Source: Chromobotia macracanthus (taxonomy: Eukaryota; Chordata; Actinopteri; Cypriniformes; Botiidae). From it: 64,000 nucleotides of DNA. The translations under genes and the position numbers were made by a program. The notes under the pieces are model-generated. The model was not told the origin of the DNA and made no database searches. It saw only the letters and a list, made by a program, of their open reading frames with translations. Of the stretch, positions 26,149 to 39,700 are shown piece by piece. The DNA is taken from contig JAZGTH010000074.1 in the NCBI GenBank assembly GCA_036877525.1, forward strand, positions 6,963,501-7,027,500, given 5' to 3'. Every line of letters starts with the position of its first letter. The first letter of the stretch is position 1.

Positions 26149-28140
26149 ACACACATTTCACGCGACAAAACTAGAACGCCACCAACTGGCTCAGTAAAAC
26201 CGTGTCTGTGATTTGTGGTTCGAGTCCTGCGAGCAGTGCAGCGTGACGCTCTAGCGTTCTCGCTTTGTCGAGTCAGTCGTTTGCATTGTAGATTGATTAA
26301 GGAAACATCGTTTGATGGAGCCTTTCACTTTTATTTTAGCGACTTACAGTGATACCTGGGCTTATGCTGTTGGAGACACGGAATGCCTGATGCTTTCAGT
26401 TAGACAATGAAGAATTATTCAATTACTGGCCTCTGTGGTCGCATAATGCTGATTAGCACTTTTTTTTGCTGTTTGCATCTTTATTTCTTAAATTTGTTTT
26501 ATGAAGTCTCTTTTTATTATTTATTATTTCAAGAAGAGATTGTTTTAAACGTTTTTAATTGTTTATATGAAGGAAATCAAGCTGTGCTTATATCGTTTTT
26601 AAAGCCCTAACTTGTCAAGAAAAGATTTGGTTTTACATTATTGAATATTGCATCTGTGGGGGCTTTGTATGTTTTAATTATACAGATTATCAATGTAGTG
26701 TGCATAAAAATGAAGGACACAGCCCGTGTGGTGAGCAACTTTGGGGGTTAGTTTATGTAAAGGTCCATGTACAGAATCTACCACTTTTCGTAATTACAGA
26801 AAATGATCAAGAATGATAGATGACATGATAGAAAAAAACACGTGACAGTGTTTCTCCAAAAATGTACATCCAATAGTTTAATATTTTTTTAATGAAGTGT
26901 TTTTATTACCTGATATGTTTCTTTGGATGCTATATAATTGTTCTTACTAGTAGGCTACTTGATTTCATTAGGAATAGAAATGAAATTGTAAGTATAACCT
27001 ATACAACAGTTTATGTAACTGAGTAATGCCATAGAAAAAGAATGGAATGTTGTTAAACGTGGACTTGAGCAATTTCTGTTGTATAAAATTAAAGCAATAC
27101 ACCATAATACCATAAGAATGCTATAGTTTGTCCCCGTATGTGTGTGATGATAACTATGCGTTGTGTCAACAAAAGTCACCGGACTGCATTTTAACTGTCT
27201 CACAGCGTTTTCTTATCTTTTATAAAAACCTGCAGTATATGCTGATAATGTAAAAACCCACGTCTTTATATTGCACCCGTCTATGGTTAATTAGTGGTGT
27301 ATGTCACACCACTGTACACCACACCACATGAATGAATGATTCATGTTAAAGGTAGAATATTAGCCAATAAACAGTGTATCTGGTTTTAAACATTATACTT
27401 GATAAAAATGTATGGCTTGAGATAATTTAAGGAATTAAATCGCTCTTTTCTATTCTTAAAGCCAGTTTATAGGTATAAAATCAATTATTTGACTGCATTG
27501 TAGAAATTGTAAAAATGTGTTTTTAAAATATTCTAAATGTTTATGTTAAGAAACGTAAACACCCACAGTGGTTTCGCGTGACACCAAGTCATCTTGTGCA
27601 ACGAGGGAATAAACTAAGAAAAGATCGCCCTCTGGTGTATATAAATGCAACATCAACACATTTTCAAATGTATTCACCGAAACACACTTACAGGCCACTC
27701 CGGACAAAATTGACCTTACAGTATTTTAAATTGTAAAAATTATTACATAGTTCATCTGGCACGAAATAACACACACAAACTGCAACAAATATAATACAAA
27801 ACTGAAATGTTCTGATAACATTCCATATTTCAGTGAAAAGGCACTTTAGTAGCAAAATGTTTTCCTTATGCTACAGTATGTAACTAAATGTAATTAAAGA
27901 TAACTATTTCTTGCAATCTTCAAATACTAACAGCATAAATTGACAGTATGTACTACCTGAGTAAAACCCTAGAATAAATTACAGACATCTCTAGATAACA
28001 GAACACGTTAACATCTACTGTAACAGTCTCTTCCAATACTGCACTGAAGGATGATGTTAAAGGATACTGACAAGTGTAAATCTCTAAAGGTTTTGGAATA
28101 TATTGGAATCACTTTAAAGGTAAATATTGCTATATACTCT
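26149..28140. other. Non-coding: prr15 3' region and intergenic space to fkbp14
   Basis: No protein-coding exon is recognised. The left part is probably prr15 3' UTR, with a possible AATAAA near 27366. The right end should contain the fkbp14 3' UTR, read from the minus strand. A near-consensus CTCF-like site is at about 27626. Confidence 0.5.
27624..27639 (-). promoter_or_regulatory. Near-consensus CTCF-like motif
   Basis: On the minus strand, ACACCAGAGGGCGA matches 12 of 14 positions of the CTCF core, including the invariant AGAGGGCG centre. It lies between prr15 and fkbp14. Function is inferred from the motif only. Confidence 0.35.
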
Positions 28141-29290
28141 TTATAGTTCATCATGTTTATAAGTGAATTCTCGAGCTGATATATAACCATCGTTGTCTTC
28201 ATCCTCCTTCTGGAAGATATCTTCAACCATAGCTTCATGGTGGGTGTCGTTGGCAGGGTATCCGTGTCTTTCAAACTCTTTACGCAAGTATTCTTTCACC
28301 TGAAACAGAAAGGTGTTAAGGAGTAGCACACTTGTTTAAATCACTTTCTGCAATAATTTACTTTCTTGAAAATCAAACTTGGTGGACAACTGCTTTCAGA
28401 CACAGTTGTGCCATTTTTCATGAAATATTCAAGAACATTTTGGCATCTTGACTAACCTCTACTTTGGAAAGTTTCCAGTCATCATTAAGGTCCATTTCCT
28501 GGAAGGAATCATGTGACCTTGGCCCATTTCGGATCTCCATGATCTCAATGTCAAAGATCAGAGTACTCTCTGGAGGAATTTTACCTGGAAAAGAGCATAG
28601 TTATAAATGAAGCTACAAATCTTTACTTTTCTTTACAAATCCTGTACTTTAATGTGCATCTGATTTTAATATAACTTCTATTTTCACTGAAAACTTCAGT
28701 GTCTGAAGGTAAGGCAAACCAGCAGGTGTTTAAACAATGGTGACAAACCTTTGCCCTCTTTGCCATATGCAAGAGCTGGAGGGATGGTTAGTTTCCTCTT
28801 CTCCCCTGCACACATGCCTTGAAGACCCTTGTCCCAACCCTGGATGACCTCACGGATTCCCAGTGTGAACCAGACCGGATTTTTGTCTCCATGATGTCGG
28901 CTGCCAAGTGCAAGACATGTGCATCAGTATCACAGGCTAGAGATCTGCACAGCCAAGAAATTGCGTATTCAACATGAAAATGTACAAGTCATCTATAATT
29001 CATGTATAGTGCATGAGGCACAGGGCAGGTTTATGTATTTTGATGTTGTGTGTTCTTGCATTGTGTATTTGTAATGTATGCACATGCTGTCACCTGGAAT
29101 GAAACATTGTTCCATTACTCTCAAGAAAACCTTCGTAGTGAACTAGAAGCATGTCCCCGTATTTGGATTTACGAAGACACAGGAAAGGTTTGTATAAAAC
29201 TTCTGTTTTCACTTCGGGCTCCGGAAGTTTGGCTCCATGCACACAAAAGAAAAATGCTGAGAAAATGCACGTCCACAACTCTGGAATCAT
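28141..29290 (-). CDS. fkbp14: FKBP14 (FKBP22), ER peptidyl-prolyl isomerase with EF-hands
   Basis: Proline cis-trans isomerase and collagen chaperone of the endoplasmic reticulum. Four exons on the minus strand: 29094-29290, 28749-28900, 28457-28584, 28141-28299. They total 636 bases, giving 211 residues, the same as human. A signal peptide (IPELWTCIFSAFFFCVHG) is followed by one FKBP domain (VHYEGFL, WFTLGIREVIQGWDKG, IPPALAYGKEG, STLIFDIEIMEIRNG). Two EF-hand regions follow (DLNDDWKLSKVEV and DEDNDGYISAREF), then the HDEL ER-retention signal at the C-terminus. FKBP12's active-site Asp is His here (TMFHSS), as I recall for human FKBP14. The start at 29290 is chosen because it directly precedes the signal peptide; an in-frame ATG lies ten codons upstream at 29320. 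Head-to-head with plekha8. Confidence 0.97.
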
Positions 29291-29798
29291 CTCGAAACGA
29301 AGATAATTAATGCACCACAAAATGATGAAAAACTTGAAAAACTGTCAATTGCGCAGCAGCGACTACGTGGCAAGCACAATTTCTATAGGCTCATTCCCAG
29401 ACCCCAATATTGTCCTACGTAAAATGTTACCACCCTACTGTATTTTCATTGGTCAGATTTCTTTGAAGACACGCCCATTTAACCAGCATCCAATTGTCAT
29501 TTGGCATTTCTGCCGGTGGCTCAGTACAGCTATACGCTAACACCGTATCCAATCAGAGGAGCGTTAAGAGAAAATCCCACTGACGTCACCTACATGGGCC
29601 GATACTCCATTGATCACATGGATTCGTATTCTCGAAGCGTTTACGTCCGTCAGTCGCGTATTCGCAATTCACTGCCCTCGCCTTGCGTCTTTCAGATACG
29701 ATTGTCGTAGTTAAGTATTATCTCGAGTTTCTCAAAGCGCTTCTGTTGGGTTCAGTCTTGCCACGACTAAGTAATGAATTGTCAAGGGAGGGTCAGCC
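29291..29798. promoter_or_regulatory. Probable bidirectional promoter of fkbp14 and plekha8
   Basis: The two start codons are 508 bases apart and diverge. The interval contains a palindromic cAMP-response element TGACGTCA at 29581-29588, a CCAATCAG box near 29549 and an inverted CCAAT (ATTGG) near 29447. No TATA box is evident. It is less AT-rich than its surroundings, as expected for a housekeeping bidirectional promoter. Confidence 0.65.
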
Positions 29799-32700
29799 AT
29801 GGAGGGAGTTCTCTATAAGTGGACCAACTATATCAGTGGTATGTGTACTGCGATACTCAAAAGTTACATCTTGTAAATTAGGCAAGTCTGTAAGGCTGTT
29901 AGCCTATTTGCTAGCTCTAGTAGTGTGAATGAAGTTAAGATCAAGGTTGGGTTGTCTGTGCCATTACGAAATCTATAACAGTCTGGTAGTATTTTTTAAA
30001 GCCTTGACCGTCACCACATCCGAACTCATCTGTTAAGACCACTGAGAAGTTTTTGTTGTTAACGGTGTCTTGATTATGTAATTTGCATTCAAGTCTTGAT
30101 TATGTAATTTGCATTCAAGACAGTTTGATCATTCTTTACTTAATACTGGTTCATTTTATTATTATTATTTATTAGATGTATTATTATTTATAGATTATTT
30201 TTTCGTTTACATGAAAAACACCACTTAGACTTGCCTCCACAATTCCCAGCCTTCTTGAGTGGAAGAACAAGTAATGGATATCAAGACGTCATCACAGGTC
30301 TCGTCTGTGACGTGTTGACACCTGTGTCAATTACAGCACACAACGTGATTTTTGTGTGTGTGTATTTATTTTCTCTTTAAAGGTTGGCAGCCTCGTTGGT
30401 TTGTGCTTGAAGGAGGCACTCTTTCCTACTATGACTCTCAAGAAGACGCGTGGAAAGGATGCAAGGGCAGCATTAAAATCTCAGTGTGTGAAATACAGGG
30501 TAAGAAAAAAGTTCATGCTTAACCTGAGCGTAATAATTACATCAGAGTAGCTACATGTAGCTATTCTTCTGATGCTCCAGAAGAGTTGTTTTGCATTCCC
30601 TTGTGGTTATGCATCATACATGCTGTGCTTACATAAGTACTGTATTACAGCTATTGTGGCTGATCTCACAAAAGACAGACAATTGCTTATCCGCATTCTT
30701 TGTCCTCCCTCTGCCCTTTGTAGTTCACCCATCGGATTTCACAAGGCTTGATCTGATCATTCCAGGAGAACAGTACTTTTATCTCAGGGCAATTAATGCA
30801 GCAGAGAGGCAGAAATGGCTTGTGGCATTAGGGACTGCAAAAGCCTGTCTCACAGACAACAGAACCAAGAGAGAGAAAGGTGAGAGCTGTATTAACAGAC
30901 AGGATGTTCTCTATAGGATATCTTGTTTCCTCAGATGATTGTTAATATGACTCTAAATGACGTTAACATTACAGACTGATGGAACATATTGTGTTTTTAT
31001 CACCATATTGTGGAACATATTGTGTTTTTTTATAACCCCACAAAATCAGAATGTACGTTTTGTGGCTTTTAGTCATCTCTTTTAACAAAATACATTTTAG
31101 CAGGCATTCAAAATGTACAGACTTTTCCTTCTGTGAAAACTGATGATTTTGGTTTGGCCAAGTTGTGATATAAACTAAAGATTTCTGGCTATTTTACTTT
31201 CTATTTTAACTTCTGCAATAATGAAAAAAATTCAAATACTAAACTAGCCCTCAATTGTTTAGTATTGTTTGCCTAACTTTCTTCATCAACAGAATATACA
31301 ACACAGGAGAAAACTGCATTCATGAAGTTATTTCATGGGGTCTTTAACCATTGAGATTACATGCCTTATTAATCATGTCATCAGGACTCCTCCTCCCTCA
31401 GCAGTTCTTCAACAACTGCCTATCCATTTATCTGTCATGAAAGTGAAACAATAGTTCTCTTTTATCCTCCCAGAGCTCCAGGAAAACACAGAGGCTCTGA
31501 AAACAAAAATGTCTGAGCTGAGGCTTTACTGTGACCTGCTTCTCCAGCAAGTGAACAAAATCAAAGACAGTCCTCTAGCTGAGACAACAGCCCATTCTGG
31601 GGAGGTAAGGGGTGTTTCTCTGAGGTTGGGTACAGTAGTAAATGGATAGTTGCTGTCGTTGATGCTGAATGGTCATAGCCGTGGTTTATTCATGATATTC
31701 AATTTATTCAATATCACACAGCCTCCTGTACCTGGCAGCCTAAATATACAAGCTTGTCAAACAGTGACTTAAACTGTTTTATATATTTTTAATGCCAAAT
31801 TTGAATGCTTTGTCTTATTATCATCATTATAGGGAATAGGGGATGAGACAGGAAGTCTAGTGAAGTCCACATGTACCACTTTCTTAAAGACCCTGGAGGA
31901 GTGTATGCAGATCGCCAGCCGGACCTTCAATTCAGACCTTCTGAGTCAAACCCCACCAGGCTCTCCCCCAGTGGCTACCGTCAAACCTCAGAAGGTATTA
32001 AACCTAATCAGAACTATGGAAATGCAAAAGTTTGTGCTGGTGTACATTATGCTGTTGTACATATAAATTATTGTTATACATTGATAGTGTTTTGTCAACT
32101 TTGATTGTCTCATTTTTATAGTTAAAAGTTACTGATCCAAAAAATCAGCACCAAGGAGAAAAGTAAGTATTAATCAAAGTAAAATTCAGGAATTTTAATG
32201 CACTCTTTTGAGACAACTTTTGAGCCAGCTGTTTTATTAAACTGTTTTAAAATGAATGTTATGTAGAACCAAGGACTCAGTAAGCATCTCAGGTAGTCCA
32301 GCAGCACACAGTGGTAATACTGGACCGGAAAATGAAGCACCTTCATCTTCACAAGAGAACATACCAGCACCTCTTACAGGTATGTCATGGTAAACATATA
32401 TTATTTCAGCTAACAGCTTGTTAAACATGAAGGATTTTTAGTGACATCATCCCTTATTTCCTATCCTACCTGCTCCACGTTCTGTTAGGGGGCAGTTTAG
32501 TGGAAGAACAAGAAGAGATTGTGGAGACTCACAATTGCTCTTCATCAAGCACACAGGACCCAGAGGAGACTGTTGTTTCTACAGGACAGAAAGAGAAGGA
32601 CAGGCTGACAGAAAAGGCAAACCAAACAGAAGAAAAACTACAGGAAGTCTCTCCAAACCCCACACAGAACAAAGAGCAGAAGGTCAATGATGTAATCCTG

Positions 32701-35700
32701 GCTAACATGGAAGTGAATGAACCTCAGTCTGAGAATAAACAGGAAGAGGAAGATAATGTGGACACATTCTTCAGTACCATGAGTCACAGGTATAAGACAC
32801 CTCAGTTGCTGTGACCTTCACGCTGAGGGATTGAGTGTATTAGTGATCAATGTACTGCACATTACACATGTTAGTTCAGAATAACATGATTGTGCTACTG
32901 TCAGGTTAAATGCTGACACTACTGCTAGAATTTTATTTACAGAAGTGTGCTGCGTGAATTTTTACAATTTCAGTGAAAGTCTAAAATCAGGGACTTCAAT
33001 TAACCATTAAGTTACAGTGTGTCCTAACTAGGTTCAAATCCTATCACAGCCATGTTCATTAGATCCATAGCTCTATGAAAGCCTTGCTGTAGTCTTTAAA
33101 GGTCCTCATTTTTCTTGTCAGTATTCCTCAATGCATTTAATAATCCTTTTGAAGGTGAAGTGTGTCATTTCTGCACCACTAGCATCACAAGAAACTGCTG
33201 TCCTAGTGACTGATTTTAAACTAGTTGCCATTGGTTAAACAAATTGATAGTCCCACCCCACACCCACACGATTGGTTGACCTAAAAATGGCAAGGCACTT
33301 AAACTGAGCAATGTTTTGATAGTATTTGCACTTTTAAGAGTGTCTAACTAATAATTAACTAATATTTAATTGCATAATAAGATGAAAAAGTATTTTAACA
33401 TGGTAAACTGAAAAAAATTAATTATTTCTTAAACTTGTCTTGATGTGGCTGTTTAGGACATGATGTGAAACAACTGAAAGTCTGAAAGATTTAATAGAAT
33501 GTTTTCAACATGTGAAGATTTTAAAGACGTATGTCCTTAATGAAATGTTTATCACAGTATCTTTTCTTTTGATCACTCAAAATGAGGCCCATCTGTGATG
33601 AGGGTTTGTAGATTCTTTTGCTATATCATTCTTTCATTTCCTTTATGCAATAATGAGGTCATCACATAGCTGCACACACTTTTTTGTTGCAGCAGCCATC
33701 TTTTGGCTGAAACAGTTAAATTAAACATGCAAAATGTTCATGTGAAATGTCAAAGCAGTTCCTTAGTGTTTTTATATGAAGACTTTTTCAGTATTATCAA
33801 TGTGTGATGGCTGCACAAACTCTCATACAAAATCTGTATGTAGTGTGAGCTGTAGGGAGAGTAAAATTGTTTGTATTTTCTAGACTTGAATCTAATACTG
33901 CATGCTATGATCTGACGATCTTCTGCTTCAGCTATGCCTGCTTTTTGTATTTGCTGTTTTATTTAATCAAATAAATGTGTGTTGTGTTGACATGAACTAA
34001 TACACTCATGTATTGTCCTTGTCTAAATGCCTCTGGTTTTTCTTGTAGATTTAGTGATATAATACTGGAGGACGGCAGTGGTATTCCTACCCAGGCATTT
34101 TTGGATTCTTGCTATGCTATAGTACCAGTTTTAGGTAGGACAGTTTCGTTCTCTCTCTCCCTTCCTTTTTCCATGCATTCACCATTTTTATTTGCTTTGA
34201 ATTTTACTACTGCCAGTCTTGGCTGCTTCTGTCTTTGCTCTCATTGGTTCTAAGCTTTTGTAAAAGGTCACTGGGGACATTTTTTGATGGCATGTTTTGG
34301 CTCACCATGTGCCCTTATTCATTTTTTCTCTTAAATCTGTTTGCATCACAAATTTCTCCATTCAGTTAATCCCTCGTTCTCTCTCAGGCATGGCCATGCA
34401 TGCTTTGCTATGTCTAATACTGGACAGTTTGGTGAGCATACTGAACTGGACGGCAGGGACCAAGAACGGTGTCAACAATCACTTAAAAATCCGTTCCGAT
34501 TTTTCTTACTTTCCATAACATTCTAGATGAGGATACAGCAATAAAGGTGATTGAGTTTAGTTGATATTAATGGTGCATCTTTATCTGGGTGATGGTGGTG
34601 GCTGACTACTGGAATGGATCACTGAGGACCTGGACTGAACATGAACTGGCAGGAAATCTCAACATCAATAATTTACTTCTTACTAAATGTACTTGACTCA
34701 TAAGACATGCTTAAAATTGTATGAATGTCATTTCACTATTTAACCTAATATTAAACCTCATGTTTAAATATCTAGCACAAAAGCACATTTCAGGCTTTTC
34801 TAAAAGGAGGTTATAAGCTACAAATGATGAAAATAAATTTATTAAAATGTGTTAAATGGGTAATTCCTTCTGGTTGTTAGATATCATAGTGGAACATGTT
34901 GAAAATTAAGGTGTTGGACTACACCTGTAGTTACTGTGCTAGAAAACCTGTGTAAACATCAGTAAAATTGAAAAAACACTTGATTTGATGTTGCATTTAA
35001 CTCAAAATGTCCACAGCTTATTTATACCCAAACTCAGAAAGTAACAATTTAACCAGCAAAATACTTACTAAGACTTTCTCCCCTCAGACAAGCTTGGACC
35101 GACTGTCTTTGCTCCAGTTAAAATTGATTTTGTGGGAAACATTAAGGTAAGTGTCAGTTTTCATGTGATGGTGTAAACCAATAAAATTATGAAATTCCAT
35201 TTTTTGATGGGGTGAGAGTGGTAAAAATATGTTGCAAATTTCAGATAATAGAGGAATAACATATGAGCAGTCAGTTTTCCCAAAGTTATATTTGTATTTT
35301 TTGCATATTTTTAAAAAAATGTATTTAATTACTATTAAAACAGTTTAATTGTAGCAAGCCAGATCTGAAGGGGCATCATAATGAATGAGAACTGTGTTTG
35401 AATCAGAGCAGATATTTAGAGCCCTAATTAATGTTTACTCGCACTAAAATCCTGTTCCTGATTTATCGTTTATTGAGCGTTTATTATGGATTACTATTTA
35501 TGTTATAGGTCTTTGGTAAAAATATGTTTGTAACACAAAGGGAAGCTTTGGCATAGGTTATCAGCTGTAGTAGTTCCAAATATAAACTGAAACACTGACA
35601 CATGGTTCTTGTTATAATTTAGTGACGTTACATTCAGTGTCTCTGTACTTGACTGACATATCACTGCCACCACTGGGTGGCGATATAGCTTTAAGTGCAT

Positions 35701-36742
35701 TCTTTTAATGAAGCCCAACATTTCAGTACATGGCTAACCAATAGTTCAAGTATATACATATATGTTAAAGTTCAAAATGCATTTGGGATCAGTTTCAGTT
35801 TGGGCCTACATATTTCAGTAACCTTGCATAAGAGTTGATCTTATTTTCTTATCAGAAAATCCAGCAGAAGGTGGTGTCAGACCCAGACAGCTTCACCACC
35901 CTGCAGAGCATCGTGCTGCATGAGGTGGAGACAGATGTGGCACAGGTGCGGAACTCCGCCACGGAAGCACTGCTGTGGCTCAAACGTGGACTTAAGTTCC
36001 TTAAGGAATTCCTCTTTGAAATCAACACTGGGGTGAAGGATGTCCAAAAAGCACTCAGTAAGTCACATGATTCGAAAGCAAAGCTGTGCTACCTTGGAAT
36101 TTCAGCACTGTTAAAAAAACTCTTCCAGAGTAAAAATGTCTCAACATACTGTATATGTCCTTACAGATGTAGTTTTGACTTCTTACATTGGCAGAAATTA
36201 ACTTAAAATTTAATTTCGCCTTTTATATGTGTTTTTTATTTAAAGCCATATAAAAAGAAAACAGCATGCTATTCATTTCTGATGAATACAGTAAAATTAA
36301 CTAGGCCTAATTGTTTTCAAGCTGCATATTTTGCTTACACATTTTAAATATCATGTATATTTAAATTAATATACCTCTTCCAGATAATGCATATGGAAAA
36401 ACATTAAGGCAATATCATGGATGGGTTGTGCGAGGCGTCTTTGCAGTAAGTATTACTGCTGTACTGCTTAAATATAATGACTGCGTTATTTTAACCGCTC
36501 TAAGCATTTCTGACAGCGTTTTTGTGTGTATTTGTGTGCATTAGCTGGCTCTGCGAGCTGCCCCTACCTATGAGGGCTTCATGGCTGCTCTGGTCTCTCA
36601 TGAGGGTGATGAGCTAAAGGAGGGCTTTGTCAGAGGAATGCATCGAGACCTGGGCATCTACCTGCCGGCTATGGAGAAACAGCTGTCCATCCTGGACGCT
36701 CTCTATGAGGAGTATGGCCTGGAATCAGATGAAGTTGTGTGA
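29799..36742 (+). CDS. plekha8: PLEKHA8 / FAPP2, Golgi glycolipid-transfer protein
   Basis: Binds PI4P and Arf1 at the trans-Golgi and moves glucosylceramide. Thirteen exons (29799-29838, 30383-30499, 30724-30879, 31474-31604, 31833-31994, 32122-32162, 32267-32379, 32489-32789, 34049-34134, 35088-35146, 35856-36057, 36384-36445, 36545-36742) total 1668 bases, giving 555 residues. The PH domain (about residues 1-100) starts MEGVLYKWTNYISGWQPRW. The middle has KTKMSELRLYCDLL, then a Glu/Lys/Ser/Thr-rich linker mostly in the 301-bp exon. The GLTP domain follows, with the lipid head-group residues in KIDFVGNIKK (Asp, Asn, Lys), ALLWLKRGL (Trp) and YHGWVVRG (His). The C-terminus is GLESDEVV, as I recall for human. 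An acidic stretch before VDTFFSTMS looks like a phospho-FFAT motif for VAP binding. The first exon of 40 bases is short, as expected. Confidence 0.97.
30067..30118. repeat. 26-bp direct duplication
   Basis: GTCTTGATTATGTAATTTGC plus ATTCAA occurs twice back to back with no changes, in plekha8 intron 1. Confidence 0.95.
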
Positions 36743-39700
36743 CTAACAGATACAAATAGGCACAGTAAATAGAGCTAGCTGCAGAGGGGGCTAATCAGTG
36801 TTTCAGCTGTGGAGTTGTAACTCTTGCTGTGATAACCAAGCCCAGTTTGTGGTAGTTTGCATTGAAGAAGACAGGAAGATTTCAGTCAGGGTGAGGCTTC
36901 ATAAAACTAACCAGTAGGAGTGTGTTATGTAATGTGCCATTGGCAGACTCCAAACTCAAACACTAAAAGTTTTCAGTGCACTTGAAAGTTTTCAGTGTAA
37001 ACAGCGCGTATAGTGCTATATTGGGTGTTGTTTCTCATTATTTGTTTTCAGGGAACAGCTTTACTTTTACTAATATTCAGAGCAGCGATCAAGTGTTGTT
37101 GACATTGGTTTTATGTAATGTGCATACACTCTGGGCAAATAGCAAAAACAATAAAGATAACATACTGTATGTTTAAATGTACACTATGTTATCTGACAGT
37201 TAACATACAAGTTACAGTGTTAGTCACAGTATCAATATGCTTGGTAAAAATGCAAGAATGCATTTTAGACCTCCTGACTTGAAATATTGCATTATTCTCT
37301 TTTAGATACATCTCGTTCACTTTACTCTAGCACAATGGAAGAGGGATAAAGTTCATTAGAATCTTTAAGAGATCAAGATAAACATGTATTGTTAACCATG
37401 TTACAGTACAGAATACTGTGGTTGGTTACTGTTTGTTATGGAATTATGTTTACTATTTGAGGCTTGCCCAATAGCTCAGACCCAAGGCTCTGTTTGAAGA
37501 TTGATTAGAAGGACCAAAAAAGACTGTTTTGGTTTAGTGGAGACATTTCTCACTACATAGAACATGTGACTGTACAAGCAGTGATTTTGAATTTTCTGAT
37601 GCATTCACAGTTGCATATTCATTTACAAATGCAAAGATGCCATGGCATTTCCTTAGTGATTTATTTATTGACTTATTTATATGAATAAGGATTCAATCAG
37701 TTGATTTTATTGTAAGAATCACACTATGCTTACTCTTAAATCATATGAACAATACTAATTTGTGCATGTTGCATTGCATGACCGTTTGTATATTTCTACA
37801 TTAATCCAGATTTAAACTACTGAATGATTATCAAGTAATATATGGGTGATTATTAGGTTGCATTTCATTTTGATCACACTCCATGAAGTTTCAACCCAAT
37901 CCGCCTAACGAACCAACATAGAGATTTACAGACCAATATATGTAATGAATATGCTCCTGTAAAATTCTACATATGGGTGAACTGAAATGTCACATTTTAT
38001 CTACTGTGTCCTTTACCAGTCATGTGAAATCTTTTAAATGCAGAGATTTGACAGCAACATTAAGCAAAATGTTACGTAATCTTGCAAGACTCTCTTAGGG
38101 AGTTCTCTAGAAATAATCATTAGGAAATATTAGGAAACCCAGTGTCCATTTTCTTTCCAGGAATAGTAAACAAAATTCATGTTGTTATTGGTTAGTATTA
38201 AAACAGTATGTTTTTATGGTATGCATTTTATATGTACAAGGTATATAAATTAATGATTTTATGGGTAAGTTCTGAAGTCCTAATTGTTATTTTTAAACTG
38301 TATGACATTTATACTCAGTTGCCTGCAGTGTGTTTTTTAATCATAACGTACATTTTACAAATAAAGTAAAAGGCATTATCCATGCATCCAAGTGACAGCT
38401 TAAAATACAAGTAATGTTACATAATCGGTATGACATGTTATCCTTCAGTATCTGGATGTGGTTGCCAGGATACTCAACAACAACAGGGTTGATCACTGGA
38501 CTCAGTAAGGGTCATAAATAGAAAGTTTGTTTTTACATGCGCTTGTGCATGCGTGACAGAGATGAAGGAAGATATCCAATAACGTCTGGACAAAACTGAG
38601 TACAGTAAAAAACTAAAAACCTGATATTCTTTGACTCTTGGAGAATGTATTCTATATTTAAATTTATACATTTGACAAACGCTTTTATACAAGGGACTTA
38701 CAGTATATTAAGGTTTTTTGTCACTACATGTACTCCCTGGGAATCAAAACTATGCTCTACCACTAAGCTACAGGTATCTACACGAACACAATCTTTTGTA
38801 ACTAAATGGACTACTATAACCGAATGTTTATTAAATGGGCCTCGTGACAGTACTGAGAGGGGCTATGTTACTGTCTATACACAAAGAAAACACTATGTGC
38901 TGGTACGCCTTTTCCAGGGCTGGAGGGAAAACATGGGGCAGACAACATGCTGGAATTGGCACTTGGATGCCAGTTTAATCTCTTGCAACACCACAGTACA
39001 CAATCCAAAAATTCTTGGGCTGTTCTCAGTGTTTTCCAGTAACCTGAATTCAAACTATGACTAAACTTGTTGTCTAATATGTTAATTGCATTTCAAAACA
39101 CACTAAACCAAATGTAAATTAAAAATTGTATAAATAAAAGCTAAAAAATCTAAATTAAAAGTTGTCTATAATATGTGCATATATAAGACATCTAATATAT
39201 ATATATATATATATGCATATATAAAACATAATATGCCTTCAGTATGGACATAAAGATATTTACTTCTAAAAATGCTGTTAAACTGGTTTAGCCCTTGAAG
39301 GTAATTGTTGGTTCAAGCAAAAAATTTTGTTATACTTAAAGAATTTAATAATTATTCATCACACTTAGTATTAATCTTATGGAACTGTTTAATTAATGGA
39401 TTTAATTCTTGAAAAAGAATCACTTGAAAAAGATTTTTTTGTACATTGCACAGAATGTCCATTTATTCCTCATTGCCTTGTGTTCATGACCAATGTCATT
39501 CTATTGCACCTGCATGTTTGTCCTGAAGGATAGGGATTTCCGTTGGGGTTAAAGGTAACAGCTGGGTCCTCTCTGTTTCCTGCCTTTGAGGCCCCCTGTC
39601 CTTGTTCCCTAGCTGCCAATGAAATGGGACCTGCACTGCTGTAATCATCATGCAATATAGCAGCTGCCTTTTTCGTATTTAAGCAGCAACCCCAGTCTAT

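Noticed and set aside
34297..34526. Overlapping plus-strand frames in a plekha8 intron
   Set aside because: No similarity to FAPP2 isoforms or other proteins, and the flanking plekha8 exons join in phase without them.
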